DNA of 64,000 nucleotides from Nonomuraea jabiensis (lineage in GTDB: Bacteria > Actinomycetota > Actinomycetes > Streptosporangiales > Streptosporangiaceae): positions 5,654,501-5,718,500 of the forward strand of contig NZ_JACHMB010000001.1 in assembly GCF_014204795.1 (NCBI RefSeq). The letters run 5' to 3'. Position numbers and translations under genes: made by a program. Below are positions 16,763 to 25,178 of this stretch, piece by piece. The first letter of the stretch is position 1. Each line of letters starts with the position of its first letter. The notes below the pieces were generated by a model. It saw only the letters and a list, made by a program, of their open reading frames with translations. It ran no database searches and was not told the origin of the DNA.

Positions 16763-17639
16763 GCCGGCCCATCACGGTCCTGCCACGCCTGATCGCGCTC
16801 CTCGCCACCAGTGCGGCCATCCACACACTCACCAGCGCGCTCGTCGTCACTGTCCCCACGAACGACCACCACACGTTCTCCCGGCCCATCACCAGCAGAA
16901 TCGCGACAGGCACCCAGGCGAGCGTGTTGCAGATGGCCGCCGTCGCGAGGACCTGGCCCGTGCGGCGCACCTCGGCGCCGAACGCCGGCGAGTCCGCCGC
17001 CGTCATGGGCAGCGCCAGCACCAGCGCCATGATGGGCGGGACCAGGAAACCACCGACCATCGCCTCGCCCAGCGGTCCGGTGGGATAGCCCACGTCCAGG
17101 TACGCCGTGCTGACGAAGCCGAGGCCGACCAGCCCGACGGGGATGACGAGCGCCACGGCCGTCACGATCACTGTCCGCGCCGTCATCCGGTTGATCGGAT
17201 CCTGTGCGGAACGCCGCCGGGCCGCGAAGCAGGCGGAGAGCAGCGGCGTCACCGAGAGCACGGCCATGGCGCCCGCCCCGGCGTGGAGCAGCCGCGCCAG
17301 GTCGTGCAACTGGGTGGCGATCGAGCCCGCGCCCGCCGCCCCGGCCCATGCGCCACGCATGCTGACCAGGTCGGCCGTGTCGCGCAGGCCAGGGTTCCAC
17401 AGGAGGAGGAGCGCCGCCCCCATGCAGGCCAGGACCGCCGCGAACGGAACCGTCAAGGTCCCGGCCGCCGGGCCACGCCGGTGGTGCAGCCACGCGTCCG
17501 CCGCGCCCGAGACCAGGTCGAGCACCGTGCGCACGCCTGCCGGGCGCGAGGCGACCAGGTCGGCGACCTCCTCGCCGTAGCGCTCCCGCCACGCCCTCGG
17601 GTAGAGCGTGAGCATCGCCATCGCCACCGCGCGCATCAT
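16749..17639 (-). CDS. Integral membrane protein of a PadR-linked pair
   Basis: A 296-residue protein with a short cytosolic N terminus, RAVAMAMLTLYPRAWRERYGEEV, followed by about seven hydrophobic helices. The LYPRAWRERYG start is common in actinobacterial membrane proteins encoded next to PadR regulators. They are of unknown function, possibly stress or permeability related. The start is the ATG at 17639, which overlaps the stop of the upstream PadR fragment (ATGA), not the in-frame ATG at 17651. With that regulator truncated, control of this gene may be lost. Confidence 0.8.
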   Translation of the reverse strand: MMRAVAMAMLTLYPRAWRERYGEEVADLVASRPAGVRTVLDLVSGAADAWLHHRRGPAAGTLTVPFAAVLACMGAALLLLWNPGLRDTADLVSMRGAWAGAAGAGSIATQLHDLARLLHAGAGAMAVLSVTPLLSACFAARRRSAQDPINRMTARTVIVTAVALVIPVGLVGLGFVSTAYLDVGYPTGPLGEAMVGGFLVPPIMALVLALPMTAADSPAFGAEVRRTGQVLATAAICNTLAWVPVAILLVMGRENVWWSFVGTVTTSALVSVWMAALVARSAIRRGRTVMGRLSPA

Positions 17640-17869
17640 GCGAGCCCCCAAGCCGCTCCCGTGCGCCTGGCACCTGCCTGCTCGATGCGGCGCAGGGTGG
17701 CGAGCTGCTCGCCCAGCGCCGAGCGTCCGCTCTCGGTGAGCCGGTACGGCTTGCGCCGCTCGGCCGACTCGACCGGCTCGATCCAGCCGCGCTCCTCCAG
17801 CCGCATCAGCGCCCCGTAGAGCGTGCCGGGCTCCAGCGAGGTTCCCGAGAACTCCTCGATGTCGCGTGT
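17636..17869 (-). pseudogene. N-terminally truncated PadR-family regulator
   Basis: The frame TRDIEEFSGTSLEPGTLYGA through RLEERGWIEPVESAERRKPY and RLTESGRSALGEQLATLRRI is the second half of a PadR winged helix. The usual first 25-30 residues (the first helix, ending HGYGI- or HGYEL-type) are missing: an in-frame TAA lies at 17870-17872, seven bases downstream of the neighbouring TetR gene's stop. No start codon precedes the domain. The deletion probably joined the two loci. Confidence 0.75.
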
Positions 17870-17876
17870 TTAAGTC

Positions 17877-18569
17877 TTACTGAGCAAGCCCGAACGTCGA
17901 GCCCGCCAGCCGCATCGAGTGCTCGAACGCCGCCCGCCGGTTCTCGATCGTGTTGTTGAACTGGCCGAACACCTCGAAGTTGACCCACCCGTACAGCGCG
18001 GTCCACGCGGACAGGCCGCGCCAGAGCAGGTCGTCGGGCACGCCGGGCATGAGCCCGCGGAACGCCTCCACCTCCGGCGCCAGCTCGCGCGGGGCCTCGC
18101 CGGGAGGGGGTTGGAGCGCGCCCGCGGCCCAGGCGTCGGAGAGGATGCGGCCCAGCACGGTGACGTCGCGCACCCGGGCCGCGATCGTGTCCTGCGGCGC
18201 CTGGTAGCCGGGCACGGGGGAGCCGTAGAGCAGCGCGTACTCGTGCGGGTGTGCCAGCGCCCAGTCGCGTACGGCGTGGCAGGCCGTCATCCACCGGCGC
18301 GGGTAGTCGTCCTGCCGGCACGCGGCGTCGGCGCGCTCCACGCTCTCGCCGAGCGCGTTGTAGCCATCGATGATCAACGCGGTCAGCAGGTCGTCACGGC
18401 TCGGGAAATAGCGGTAGATGGCCGAGGAGACCATGCCCATCTCCCGGGCGACCGCCCGCAGCGACAGGCCCCCGGCGCCCTCGGTGGCGAGCTGGCGGCG
18501 CGCGATGTCGGTGATCTCCCTGGTGAGCTCCGCCCTGACGCGTTCTCTGGCGGTACGGCTGGCTGTCAT
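17877..18569 (-). CDS. TetR-family regulator with WHG-type C-terminal domain
   Basis: A 230-residue regulator with HTH LSLRAVAREMGMVSSAIYRY and a C-terminal ligand domain containing HPHEYALLYGSPVPGY, typical of the TetR_C WHG group. It is divergent from the YrdB-epimerase-oxidoreductase genes. The 113-bp space between them holds two copies of GAGAGCA-N-TGCTCTC, so it probably represses those genes and itself. Its last codons abut the truncated PadR gene. Confidence 0.9.
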   Translation of the reverse strand: MTASRTARERVRAELTREITDIARRQLATEGAGGLSLRAVAREMGMVSSAIYRYFPSRDDLLTALIIDGYNALGESVERADAACRQDDYPRRWMTACHAVRDWALAHPHEYALLYGSPVPGYQAPQDTIAARVRDVTVLGRILSDAWAAGALQPPPGEAPRELAPEVEAFRGLMPGVPDDLLWRGLSAWTALYGWVNFEVFGQFNNTIENRRAAFEHSMRLAGSTFGLAQ

Positions 18570-18601
18570 GAAAGCAGGCTATCAGAGCGGTGCAAGAAAA
18601 C

Positions 18602-18651
18602 GAGAGCACTGCTCTTGACGATCGCCGCTCTTTTGAGAGAGCATTGCTCTC
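18602..18651. promoter_or_regulatory. Two TetR operators
   Basis: GAGAGCA-C-TGCTCTT (18602-18616, one mismatch) and GAGAGCA-T-TGCTCTC (18637-18651, perfect) are 35 bp centre to centre. They lie between the TetR gene (18569) and the YrdB gene (18683). Confidence 0.75.
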
Positions 18652-18682
18652 GTAAGCGAACGACAGTTCACGGAGGACCGAA

Positions 18683-19036
18683 ATGCTCGGCATCGTCAAA
18701 GGCGCCAACGCCACTCTGATGTTCTTCCTGGAGCTCGGCGTGCTGGCCTCCGTGGGATACTGGGGCTTCACTCTGAGCGCCGCCTGGTGGATCAAGCTGC
18801 TGGCCGGGGTGGGCGCCCCGGCGCTGTTCATCGCCGCCTGGGCGCTGTTCGGGGCGGGCGGGGGCGCCAACGCCACGTTCCCCCTCACCGGCCTGGCCCG
18901 CGCCGCGCTGGAGATCCTCTGGTTCGGCGGGGGCGCCGCCGCGCTCTACGCCTCCGGCCTGGTGACCCCGGCCGTCGTCTTCTTCGCTGTGTTCGTCGTC
19001 AACGCGGTTCTCCGCATCGTCTGGAAGCAGGTCTGA
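18683..19036 (+). CDS. YrdB-family small membrane protein (DUF2568)
   Basis: A 117-residue protein with four predicted membrane helices and the YrdB pattern: FFLELGVLASVGYWGF, PALFIAAWALFGA and FAVFVVNAVLRIVW. GGAGG lies ahead of the ATG. It is the first gene of a likely TetR-controlled operon with an NAD-dependent epimerase-like protein (2 bp downstream) and a Gfo/Idh/MocA oxidoreductase. Biochemical function of YrdB proteins is not known. Confidence 0.87.
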   Translation: MLGIVKGANATLMFFLELGVLASVGYWGFTLSAAWWIKLLAGVGAPALFIAAWALFGAGGGANATFPLTGLARAALEILWFGGGAAALYASGLVTPAVVFFAVFVVNAVLRIVWKQV

Positions 19037-19038
19037 TC

Positions 19039-19950
19039 ATGGGTAAGCACGTCGTCGTGGGCTCCGGCCAGGTCGGTACGCATGTGGCCGCCAAGCTTCT
19101 CGCCCAGGGGCACGAGGTCACCGTCGTGACCCGCTCGGGCAGCGGTCCCGAAGGGGCCGTCAAGGTGGCCGCCGACATCTCGGACAAGGCCCGGCTGATC
19201 GAGGCGGCCAAGGGGGCCGACGTCCTCTACAACTGCGTCAACCCCAAGTACCACCGCTGGCTCACCGACTGGCCGCCGATGGCCGAGTCGTTCCTGGCCG
19301 CCGCCGAGGCGAGCGGCGCCGTGTACGTGATGCTCGGCAACCTCTACCCGTACGGGCCCGTCAGCGGCCCCATGACCGAGGACCTGCCCCTCGCCTCCGC
19401 CAACCCCAAGTTCCGGGTGCGGGCGAAGATGTGGCGGGACGCGCTGGCCGCGCACGAGGCGGGCCGGATCAGGACGACCGAGGTGCGCGGCTCCGACTTC
19501 TTCGGCCCGGGCGCCAGCGACCAGTCCTACCTCGGCGACCGGTTCATCGTGCCGCTCAGGGCGGGCAAGGCCATCCAGCTGGTCTACCCCCCGGACATGC
19601 CGCACAGCTGGACCTACCTGCCCGACGTGGCGGACGCGCTGATCGTGGCCGGCGGCGACGAGCGGGCCTGGGGCCGGCCGTGGCACGTGCCCACCGGCGA
19701 CCCGCTGAGCTTCCGCCAGATGGGGGAGCGCATGGCCGCGCTGCTCGGGCGGCCCGCGCCCAGGTTCGCACGGCTCCCGTGGCCGCTGGTCAGGGTGGCC
19801 GGCCTGTTCTCGCCCATGCTCGGGGAGCTCGGCCACGTCAGGTACCAGTTCACGGCGCCGTTCGTGCTCGACTCCTCGGCCTTCCAGACCACCTTCGGTG
19901 TCGCGCCTACGCCGATCGAAGTGGCGCTCAAGGCTACGCTCGAGGCGTGA
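19039..19950 (+). CDS. NAD-dependent epimerase/dehydratase-family protein
   Basis: A 303-residue atypical short-chain dehydrogenase. The N-terminal Rossmann loop is VVVGSGQVGTHVA, a GxGxxG variant. MLGNLYPYGP stands where the YxxxK catalytic site is expected, so this may be a binding-only or unusual member. SWTYLPDVADALI is typical of the extended SDR C-terminal part. It lies between YrdB and the Gfo/Idh/MocA gene, with a GTGA overlap to the latter. The substrate is unknown. Confidence 0.85.
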   Translation: MGKHVVVGSGQVGTHVAAKLLAQGHEVTVVTRSGSGPEGAVKVAADISDKARLIEAAKGADVLYNCVNPKYHRWLTDWPPMAESFLAAAEASGAVYVMLGNLYPYGPVSGPMTEDLPLASANPKFRVRAKMWRDALAAHEAGRIRTTEVRGSDFFGPGASDQSYLGDRFIVPLRAGKAIQLVYPPDMPHSWTYLPDVADALIVAGGDERAWGRPWHVPTGDPLSFRQMGERMAALLGRPAPRFARLPWPLVRVAGLFSPMLGELGHVRYQFTAPFVLDSSAFQTTFGVAPTPIEVALKATLEA

Positions 19951-20834
19951 AGATAGCCGTGATCGGCCTGGGCGACATCGCGGAGAAGGCGTACCTGCCC
20001 GTGCTCGCCGCCCAGCCCGCCCTCGACCTGCACCTCTGCACGCGCAACCGGGCTCGCCTGGATCGGCTCGGCGACACCTACCGGATCGCCGGGCGGTCCA
20101 CGAGCGTGGACGAGGTGATCAAGGCGGGGGCCGACGCGGCGTTCGTCCACGCGGCCACCGAGGCGCACCCGCAGATCGTGGAACCCCTGCTCAACGCGGG
20201 GATCCACGTCTACGTCGACAAGCCGATCGCCTACACGCTCCAGGACTCGGAGCGGCTCGTACGGCTCGCGGAGAGCGTGGGGAGGTCGCTGATGGTCGGC
20301 TTCAACCGCCGGTACGCGCCCGGATACGCCGGGCTCGCCGCCCATCCCCGGCACCTCGTCCTCATGGAGAAGAACCGCGACAACCAGCCCGACGAGCCGC
20401 GCCGGGTGATCTTCGACGACTTCATCCATGTGGTGGACACCCTCAGGTTCCTCGCCCCCGGCCCCGTGACCGGCACCAGGAGCAGGACCCGCGTCAAGGA
20501 CGGCCTCCTCGAGCACGTCGTCCTGGAGCTGACCGGCGACGGCTTCACCGCCATCGGCGTCATGAACCGGGCGAGCGGGGCGAGCGAGGAGACCTGCGAG
20601 GCCATGGGCGACGGCGCCAAGCGCCGCGTGGCCAACCTCGGGGACGTCGTCGACTACCGGGGCGGCGAGACGCTCGCCCGTCGTCCCGACTGGGTGCCGG
20701 TGGCCAGGCAGCGCGGCATCGAGCAGATCTGCCTCGACTTCCTCGCCGCCGTGCGCGAGGGCCGCCGGATCGCCGCCGACGACGCCCTGGCCACCCACGC
20801 GCTCTGCGAGGAGATCGTCAGCCGGGCAGCTTGA
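19947..20834 (+). CDS. Gfo/Idh/MocA-family oxidoreductase
   Basis: A 295-residue NAD(P)-dependent dehydrogenase. The N-terminal Rossmann motif is IAVIGLGDIAEKAYLPVL. The conserved DKPIAYT contains the catalytic lysine (EKP/DKP motif), and NRRYAPGYA follows. The final section is somewhat shorter than usual. The GTG start at 19947 overlaps the previous stop. Its 3' end overlaps the convergent protease by 17 bp. Members oxidise or reduce sugars and cyclitols; the substrate is not predictable here. Confidence 0.9.
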   Translation: MKIAVIGLGDIAEKAYLPVLAAQPALDLHLCTRNRARLDRLGDTYRIAGRSTSVDEVIKAGADAAFVHAATEAHPQIVEPLLNAGIHVYVDKPIAYTLQDSERLVRLAESVGRSLMVGFNRRYAPGYAGLAAHPRHLVLMEKNRDNQPDEPRRVIFDDFIHVVDTLRFLAPGPVTGTRSRTRVKDGLLEHVVLELTGDGFTAIGVMNRASGASEETCEAMGDGAKRRVANLGDVVDYRGGETLARRPDWVPVARQRGIEQICLDFLAAVREGRRIAADDALATHALCEEIVSRAA

Positions 20835-21639
20835 GCATCTCCTTGTCGGCCCTGGCGAGCATCCGCCCGAACACCGACCCGCCCAGCCTGGTCAGCACGG
20901 TGTAGCCCTGGGTGTCGCTCATCGGGCTGGACGACGACACGACGCCGGCCAGCGCGTCGCCGTACAGGGCGGGACCGCCGCTCCCGCCGGCGGCGGCGTG
21001 GCAGTTGTGCGTGATCATCAGCCCGGGCCCCTCGGACAGGCCCTCGCTCGCGTCGCCCACGCACCGGTACATCTTCGTGCCCGGATAGCCCTTGCCCGCC
21101 GGATAACCGAGCAGTTCGAGCCCGCGCAGCTTCGTGCCCCTGGTGGTGGGCATCGGCCGCAGGCCCTTGCCGGTGACGGCCTCCAGCGGGCGCTCGCGCC
21201 GCGCCACACCGACCAGGCCGACGTCGTACGGCAGCAGACTCGGCGAGTACGGCTCGGTGCGCCACTTGGCGGGCACCCACACGCGCACGGCCGGCCAGAC
21301 CCCCAGCTTCGGCTGCCCCAGGTCGTAGCCGGGCAGGAAGGTCACCTGCTGGAGCGAGCGGCCGTGCTGGTGGAGGCAGTGCGCCGCGGTGACCACCAGG
21401 CTGCGGCTGCGCGAGCCGATCACCGTGCCGCCGCACAGCACGTTCGTCCGCGTCACGGGGTCGCGGCCGAGCAGGACCCCCGTGAGGCGCCGCGCCCCCG
21501 TGTAGGGGCGCGGGACCGGCGCGTAGCCCAGGCGGTCGCCGTCGGGGGTCAGGACGCGCGGGACGGGGACGTTACGTTGCGACACCTCGGCGACGGCGGT
21601 GGGGTCGAGCAGGACCAGAGACAGCACCAACCTGAGCAC
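20818..21639 (-). CDS. Secreted trypsin-like serine protease (S1 family)
   Basis: A 273-residue chymotrypsin-fold protease with a short hydrophobic leader, MLRLVLSLVLLDPTAVA. The catalytic triad is visible as VVTAAHC (His), YDVGLV (Asp) and HAAAGGSGGPAL (Ser). The Cys pairs CGGTV...AAHC and YRCVG...HNCHA are in disulfide positions. Secretion by Sec or Tat is expected, although the leader is short and weakly charged. It is monocistronic. Confidence 0.88.
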   Translation of the reverse strand: MLRLVLSLVLLDPTAVAEVSQRNVPVPRVLTPDGDRLGYAPVPRPYTGARRLTGVLLGRDPVTRTNVLCGGTVIGSRSRSLVVTAAHCLHQHGRSLQQVTFLPGYDLGQPKLGVWPAVRVWVPAKWRTEPYSPSLLPYDVGLVGVARRERPLEAVTGKGLRPMPTTRGTKLRGLELLGYPAGKGYPGTKMYRCVGDASEGLSEGPGLMITHNCHAAAGGSGGPALYGDALAGVVSSSSPMSDTQGYTVLTRLGGSVFGRMLARADKEMLKLPG

Positions 21640-21748
21640 ACTCCCACCTTAAGGTGACGATGATCAGTGCTCTGACCTGCGACATCAATCTTTACCTCAA
21701 CTTGTGTACCGAGAGCCCAGCGCGCGCAGCCGGGCGTGCGCCCACGGT

Positions 21749-21767
21749 CGGCGGGATCGTCCCGCCG
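21749..21767. terminator. Hairpin in the protease/TetR intergenic region
   Basis: CGGCGGGA-TCG-TCCCGCCG is a perfect 8-bp stem with a three-base loop. It lies in the 260-bp gap 21640-21899, which otherwise contains two imperfect copies of a GGGGTTCCTTG-type G-rich segment and no gene. It could terminate the minus-strand TetR transcript. Confidence 0.5.
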
Positions 21768-21899
21768 TCGCCGAGCGCGTCGCCGACGTGGGCTGGGGTT
21801 CCTTGTGGGCGAAGGGCAGGGCCGCGCAGTGGGACGGTCCGTCGCCGTCGAGGGGTGGGGTTCCTTGGGGGAGAAGGGCGGGGGGCGTTGTGGAGGGGG

Positions 21900-22538
21900 T
21901 CAGCGGGTGAGGGTTCTGGCGAACAGGGCGGCGTGGGCCTGGATGCGGTCGCGGGCGCGCTCGCGCTGGGCCTGCGTGGCCTCCCCGTGCAGCCACAGCA
22001 GCCGGGCGTGGGCGATCGGGGCCAGCAGGGCGTAGGCGAGGTCGTCCGGACTGCCCAGGTCCGTACGGATCCGCTGCTCCGACTGCCACCGCGCGAACAC
22101 CTCGGCGAGATGGCCCAGTACGTTCTCGATGCCCGCGGCGAGTGTCTCGTCGTGGATCAGGCCGTCACGTGAGACCAGGCTCATGACCTGCCTGGACCGC
22201 GGGGTGTCCCACGCGGCCAGCAGCCGGGCCGCGAACGACTCGACGAAGGCCGCCGGCTCGTCCGGGGCCTCGTCGAGCGCCACGTCGGCCGCCTGCGGGC
22301 CGGCCAGGGACATGGCCGCGTCGTAGATCGCCTGCTTGCCGGCGAAGTGCGCGTAAAGGACGCTCTCGCTCAACCCCACCTCTCTGGCGATGGCCCTGAT
22401 CGAGGTGCCCGCGTACCCCTTCTGCGCGAACAGGCGCAGTGCGGCGTCCAGGAGTGCGGCCTTGGTGTCGCCGGCCTCGGCCTTGGAAGGACGGCCCGGG
22501 CGGCGGCCGCTGGTGATGCTGCTCACGAGGACATCCAA
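21900..22538 (-). CDS. TetR-family regulator of the MBL-fold gene
   Basis: A 212-residue regulator. A basic stretch GRRPGRPSKAEAGD precedes the HTH TSIRAIAREVGLSESVLYAHF. The C-terminal domain is of the common TetR_C type. It is divergent from the MBL-fold hydrolase. A TAATCG-N6-CGATTA site lies in the 51-bp gap and probably serves both promoters. Confidence 0.9.
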   Translation of the reverse strand: MDVLVSSITSGRRPGRPSKAEAGDTKAALLDAALRLFAQKGYAGTSIRAIAREVGLSESVLYAHFAGKQAIYDAAMSLAGPQAADVALDEAPDEPAAFVESFAARLLAAWDTPRSRQVMSLVSRDGLIHDETLAAGIENVLGHLAEVFARWQSEQRIRTDLGSPDDLAYALLAPIAHARLLWLHGEATQAQRERARDRIQAHAALFARTLTR

Positions 22539-22551
22539 TCACCTTGAAAAA

Positions 22552-22569
22552 TAATCGCTCGTTCGATTA
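22552..22569. promoter_or_regulatory. TetR operator between TetR and MBL genes
   Basis: TAATCG-CTCGTT-CGATTA: 6-bp arms with a six-base spacer in the 51-bp divergent promoter. It is AT-rich compared with its surroundings. Confidence 0.65.
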
Positions 22570-22589
22570 GTTTAAAGGCACGGAGAGAG

Positions 22590-23600
22590 ATGGGAGCGGA
22601 AATGTTCACTTCGCGGATTCCCGAGCGTGAGATCGCCGAGCGGCCGGCCGGTTACGGCGGGCCGAACCTGTCGCCGGTGGGTCTGGAGCTGGTGCCGCAC
22701 GCGTTCGCGGAGGGCGTGTACGCGTTGATGGCGAACCTGCCGCCGAAGGACAACAACGGGGTGGTGGCCGGGCGGAACGCGGCGCTGGTCGTCGACGCCG
22801 GGATCACGCCCGAAATTTCGGCAAAAATCCAGGGGGTCGCCGCGGGCCTGACCGACCGGCCCCTCCGCTACCTGGTCAACACCACGTACCACGGCGATCA
22901 CAGCTTCGGGAACGCCGCGTTCCCCGACGAGGTCGTCGTCGTCTCGTCCCGGGCGAACCGCGACAACATGGCCGACCTCGCGTACGAGAAGCAGACCAGG
23001 TCGGCGAACATGTACGGCGACGACGCCCTGCTCGACGCGGTCACCACGTGGCGCCGGCCCGACCTCGTGTTCGACGCGTACGCGGAGATCGACCTCGGCG
23101 GGCGCGTGGTCCAGCTGCACCACTTCGGCCCCGGCAACGGGCCGGGCGACACCGTCGTGTACGTCCCCGACACCCGTACCGCCTGGACCGGCAACTTCCT
23201 GTGTCACGCGGGCACGGCCCACATGCTGCTCCAGGGCGGTCCCGAGCCGTACCTGGGGTCGTTGCGCAGGATGCGCGAGGCGCTGCCCGAGCTGGAGACC
23301 ATCGTCCCGGGTCACGGTCCGATGGGGGACGGGCCGGCGGCGGTGGACGCCCTCATCGGATATCTGGAGCGACTGCACGACGAGGTGCTGGCCGCCGTGG
23401 AGGCCGGGCGCAGCCTGGAGGAGGCGTACGCGGCCTGCACCGATCCGTGGGCGGAGGCGCTCGATCCCGGCCTGGCGGCGGCCCTGGCCCGTTATCCGGT
23501 GCCGCGGGGTCTGGCCGAGCAGGGGATGCTCGCCCTCTGCCGGGACCTCCACCGGCTGAACATCCTTGCCACGTACCGCCTCTACGAGCAGCACCGGTAG
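22590..23600 (+). CDS. MBL-fold metallohydrolase with altered metal motif
   Basis: A 336-residue metallo-beta-lactamase-fold protein. The core motif reads LVNTTYHGDHSFGN. The canonical THxHxDH would place His where this protein has Thr, so one zinc ligand is replaced. IVPGHGPMGDG supplies a later His, and DTVVYVPDTRTAWTGNFL is the usual late strand. Enzymes of this group include lactonases and flavodiiron-like hydrolases; the altered ligand may mean a different metal or a single metal ion. It is divergent from, and probably repressed by, the adjacent TetR. ATG 22590 (MGAEMF) or 22602 could start it. Confidence 0.82.
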   Translation: MGAEMFTSRIPEREIAERPAGYGGPNLSPVGLELVPHAFAEGVYALMANLPPKDNNGVVAGRNAALVVDAGITPEISAKIQGVAAGLTDRPLRYLVNTTYHGDHSFGNAAFPDEVVVVSSRANRDNMADLAYEKQTRSANMYGDDALLDAVTTWRRPDLVFDAYAEIDLGGRVVQLHHFGPGNGPGDTVVYVPDTRTAWTGNFLCHAGTAHMLLQGGPEPYLGSLRRMREALPELETIVPGHGPMGDGPAAVDALIGYLERLHDEVLAAVEAGRSLEEAYAACTDPWAEALDPGLAAALARYPVPRGLAEQGMLALCRDLHRLNILATYRLYEQHR

Positions 23601-23633
23601 GCGTCCAGCGTGTCGGGCGTCCTTCGGGGGAGG

Positions 23634-23664
23634 GGTGGGCGCGCGGTGGTGGCGCGCGCCCACC
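23634..23664. terminator. Bidirectional terminator between MBL and dehydrogenase genes
   Basis: GGTGGGCGCGC and GCGCGCCCACC form a perfect 11-bp stem with a nine-base loop. It is placed between two convergent genes. Confidence 0.75.
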
Positions 23665-23693
23665 GTCGTTCAGCCGGTGGGGCTGAGGTGTGG

Positions 23694-24971
23694 TTACGGG
23701 TAGAGGCCGCGGAGCTGGTGGGCCTCGACGACGCGGCCCACGCCGATGACGTGTGCCGCCTGGCGGAGCGTCAGGCCGCGTTCGGCCGCCACCGACTTCA
23801 CCTCGGCGAAGGCCTCCAGCATGAGCTCGCGCAGCTTGAGCTCGACCTCCTCGGCGCTCCACGAGTAGGCCTGCAGGTTCTGCACCCACTCGAGGTAGGA
23901 CACGATCACCCCGCCCGCGTTGGCGAGGATGTCGGGCACCACCGTGGTGCCGTTGGCCGTCAGGATCTCGTCGGCCTCGGGCGTGGTGGGGCCGTTGGCG
24001 CCCTCCACGATCAGCCGGGCGCGGATCCGGGGCGCGTTGGCCTCGGTGATCGCACCTTCGAGGGCCGCCGGGACGAGGATGTCCACGTCCAGCTCCAGCA
24101 GCTCGTCATGGGTCAGCGCGTCGGCCTCGCGGAAGCCGCGCACGCCCCCTGCCTCGGCCGCGTACGCGACCAGGGCGGGGATGTCGAGGCCGCCGCAGGC
24201 GTACACGGCGCCCGTGACGTCGGAGACGGCCACCACCTTGCAACCCGCGTCGGCCAGGAACTGCGCGGCCGGCGCGCCCACCTTGCCGAAGCCCTGCACG
24301 GCGACGGTGCTGCCGGCGGGCGAGCGGCCGAGCGCGGCCAGCGCCGCGATCTGCACGCCGCGCGAGGTGGCGGACAGGCGTCCGTGCGAGCCGCCCAGCG
24401 TCTTCGGCTTGCCGGTGACGACGCCGGGCACCGGGAAGCCGGTGTGGACGCTGTAGGTGTCCATGATCCAGGCCATGGTCTGCGCGTCGGTGCCGACATC
24501 CGGAGCCGGGATGTCCTGGTCAGGGCCGATCAGCGGCATGACCTCGTTGACGTAGCGGCGGGTCAGGCGCTCCCGCTCGCGCTCGGTGAGTGTGGACGGA
24601 TCCACGGCCACGCCGCCCTTGGCGCCGCCGTACGGGATGCCGACCAGCGCGCACTTCCACGTCATCCACATCGCGAGCGCGGTGACCTCGTGGATGTCGG
24701 TGTCCGGATGAAAACGGAGCCCGCCCTTGGCGGGTCCTCGCGAGACGTTGTGCTGGACGCGGAAGCCCTGCACGACGTCCATGCGGCCGTTCTCGCGCCG
24801 GACCGGCACCGAGACGGTCAGCGACCGCCGCGGCGTGGCCAGCATCGTGCGGAGCCCGTCGTCGAGTCCGAGCTGCTCGGCGGCCTGGTCGAGCTGGTGG
24901 AGTGCGGAATCGAGGGCCTGGCGGCCCGGGGTGATCAGGGCCGGCGTCTTTGACGGCACCATGATGCTCAT
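23694..24971 (-). CDS. Glu/Leu/Phe/Val dehydrogenase (glutamate dehydrogenase type)
   Basis: A 425-residue NAD(P)-dependent amino acid dehydrogenase that interconverts glutamate, or a branched amino acid, with its 2-oxo acid and ammonia. Motifs are KGGLRFHP, MTWKCALVGIPYGGAKGG with the catalytic lysine, and the Rossmann segment VAVQGFGKVGAPAAQFL. EGANGPTTPEAD and NAGGVIVSYLEWVQN are typical of glutamate dehydrogenases, and the length agrees. The start ATG 24971 has AGGAGG ten bases upstream; the frame continues to 25055 without a better site. It is monocistronic, between two terminator-like or intergenic zones. Confidence 0.92.
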   Translation of the reverse strand: MSIMVPSKTPALITPGRQALDSALHQLDQAAEQLGLDDGLRTMLATPRRSLTVSVPVRRENGRMDVVQGFRVQHNVSRGPAKGGLRFHPDTDIHEVTALAMWMTWKCALVGIPYGGAKGGVAVDPSTLTERERERLTRRYVNEVMPLIGPDQDIPAPDVGTDAQTMAWIMDTYSVHTGFPVPGVVTGKPKTLGGSHGRLSATSRGVQIAALAALGRSPAGSTVAVQGFGKVGAPAAQFLADAGCKVVAVSDVTGAVYACGGLDIPALVAYAAEAGGVRGFREADALTHDELLELDVDILVPAALEGAITEANAPRIRARLIVEGANGPTTPEADEILTANGTTVVPDILANAGGVIVSYLEWVQNLQAYSWSAEEVELKLRELMLEAFAEVKSVAAERGLTLRQAAHVIGVGRVVEAHQLRGLYP

Positions 24972-25178
24972 GGAAGAGAATCCTCCTGCTATGACGCCCT
25001 TTTTAAAGAGGGAAGCGCCATTGCCTCCCACTTTGGGCGTTGTTGTCTCGATCATCCTAAGGCGGAGGGTTTGACCTTGCCTAGCAGTCGATGAAATCCC
25101 GAGGTGCTGTGGACCGTGCCACTCTGGCAGGCTTGCGTCCGGTCAGTGTGCCGAATCGTGAATATCTCGGGGAGTGAG

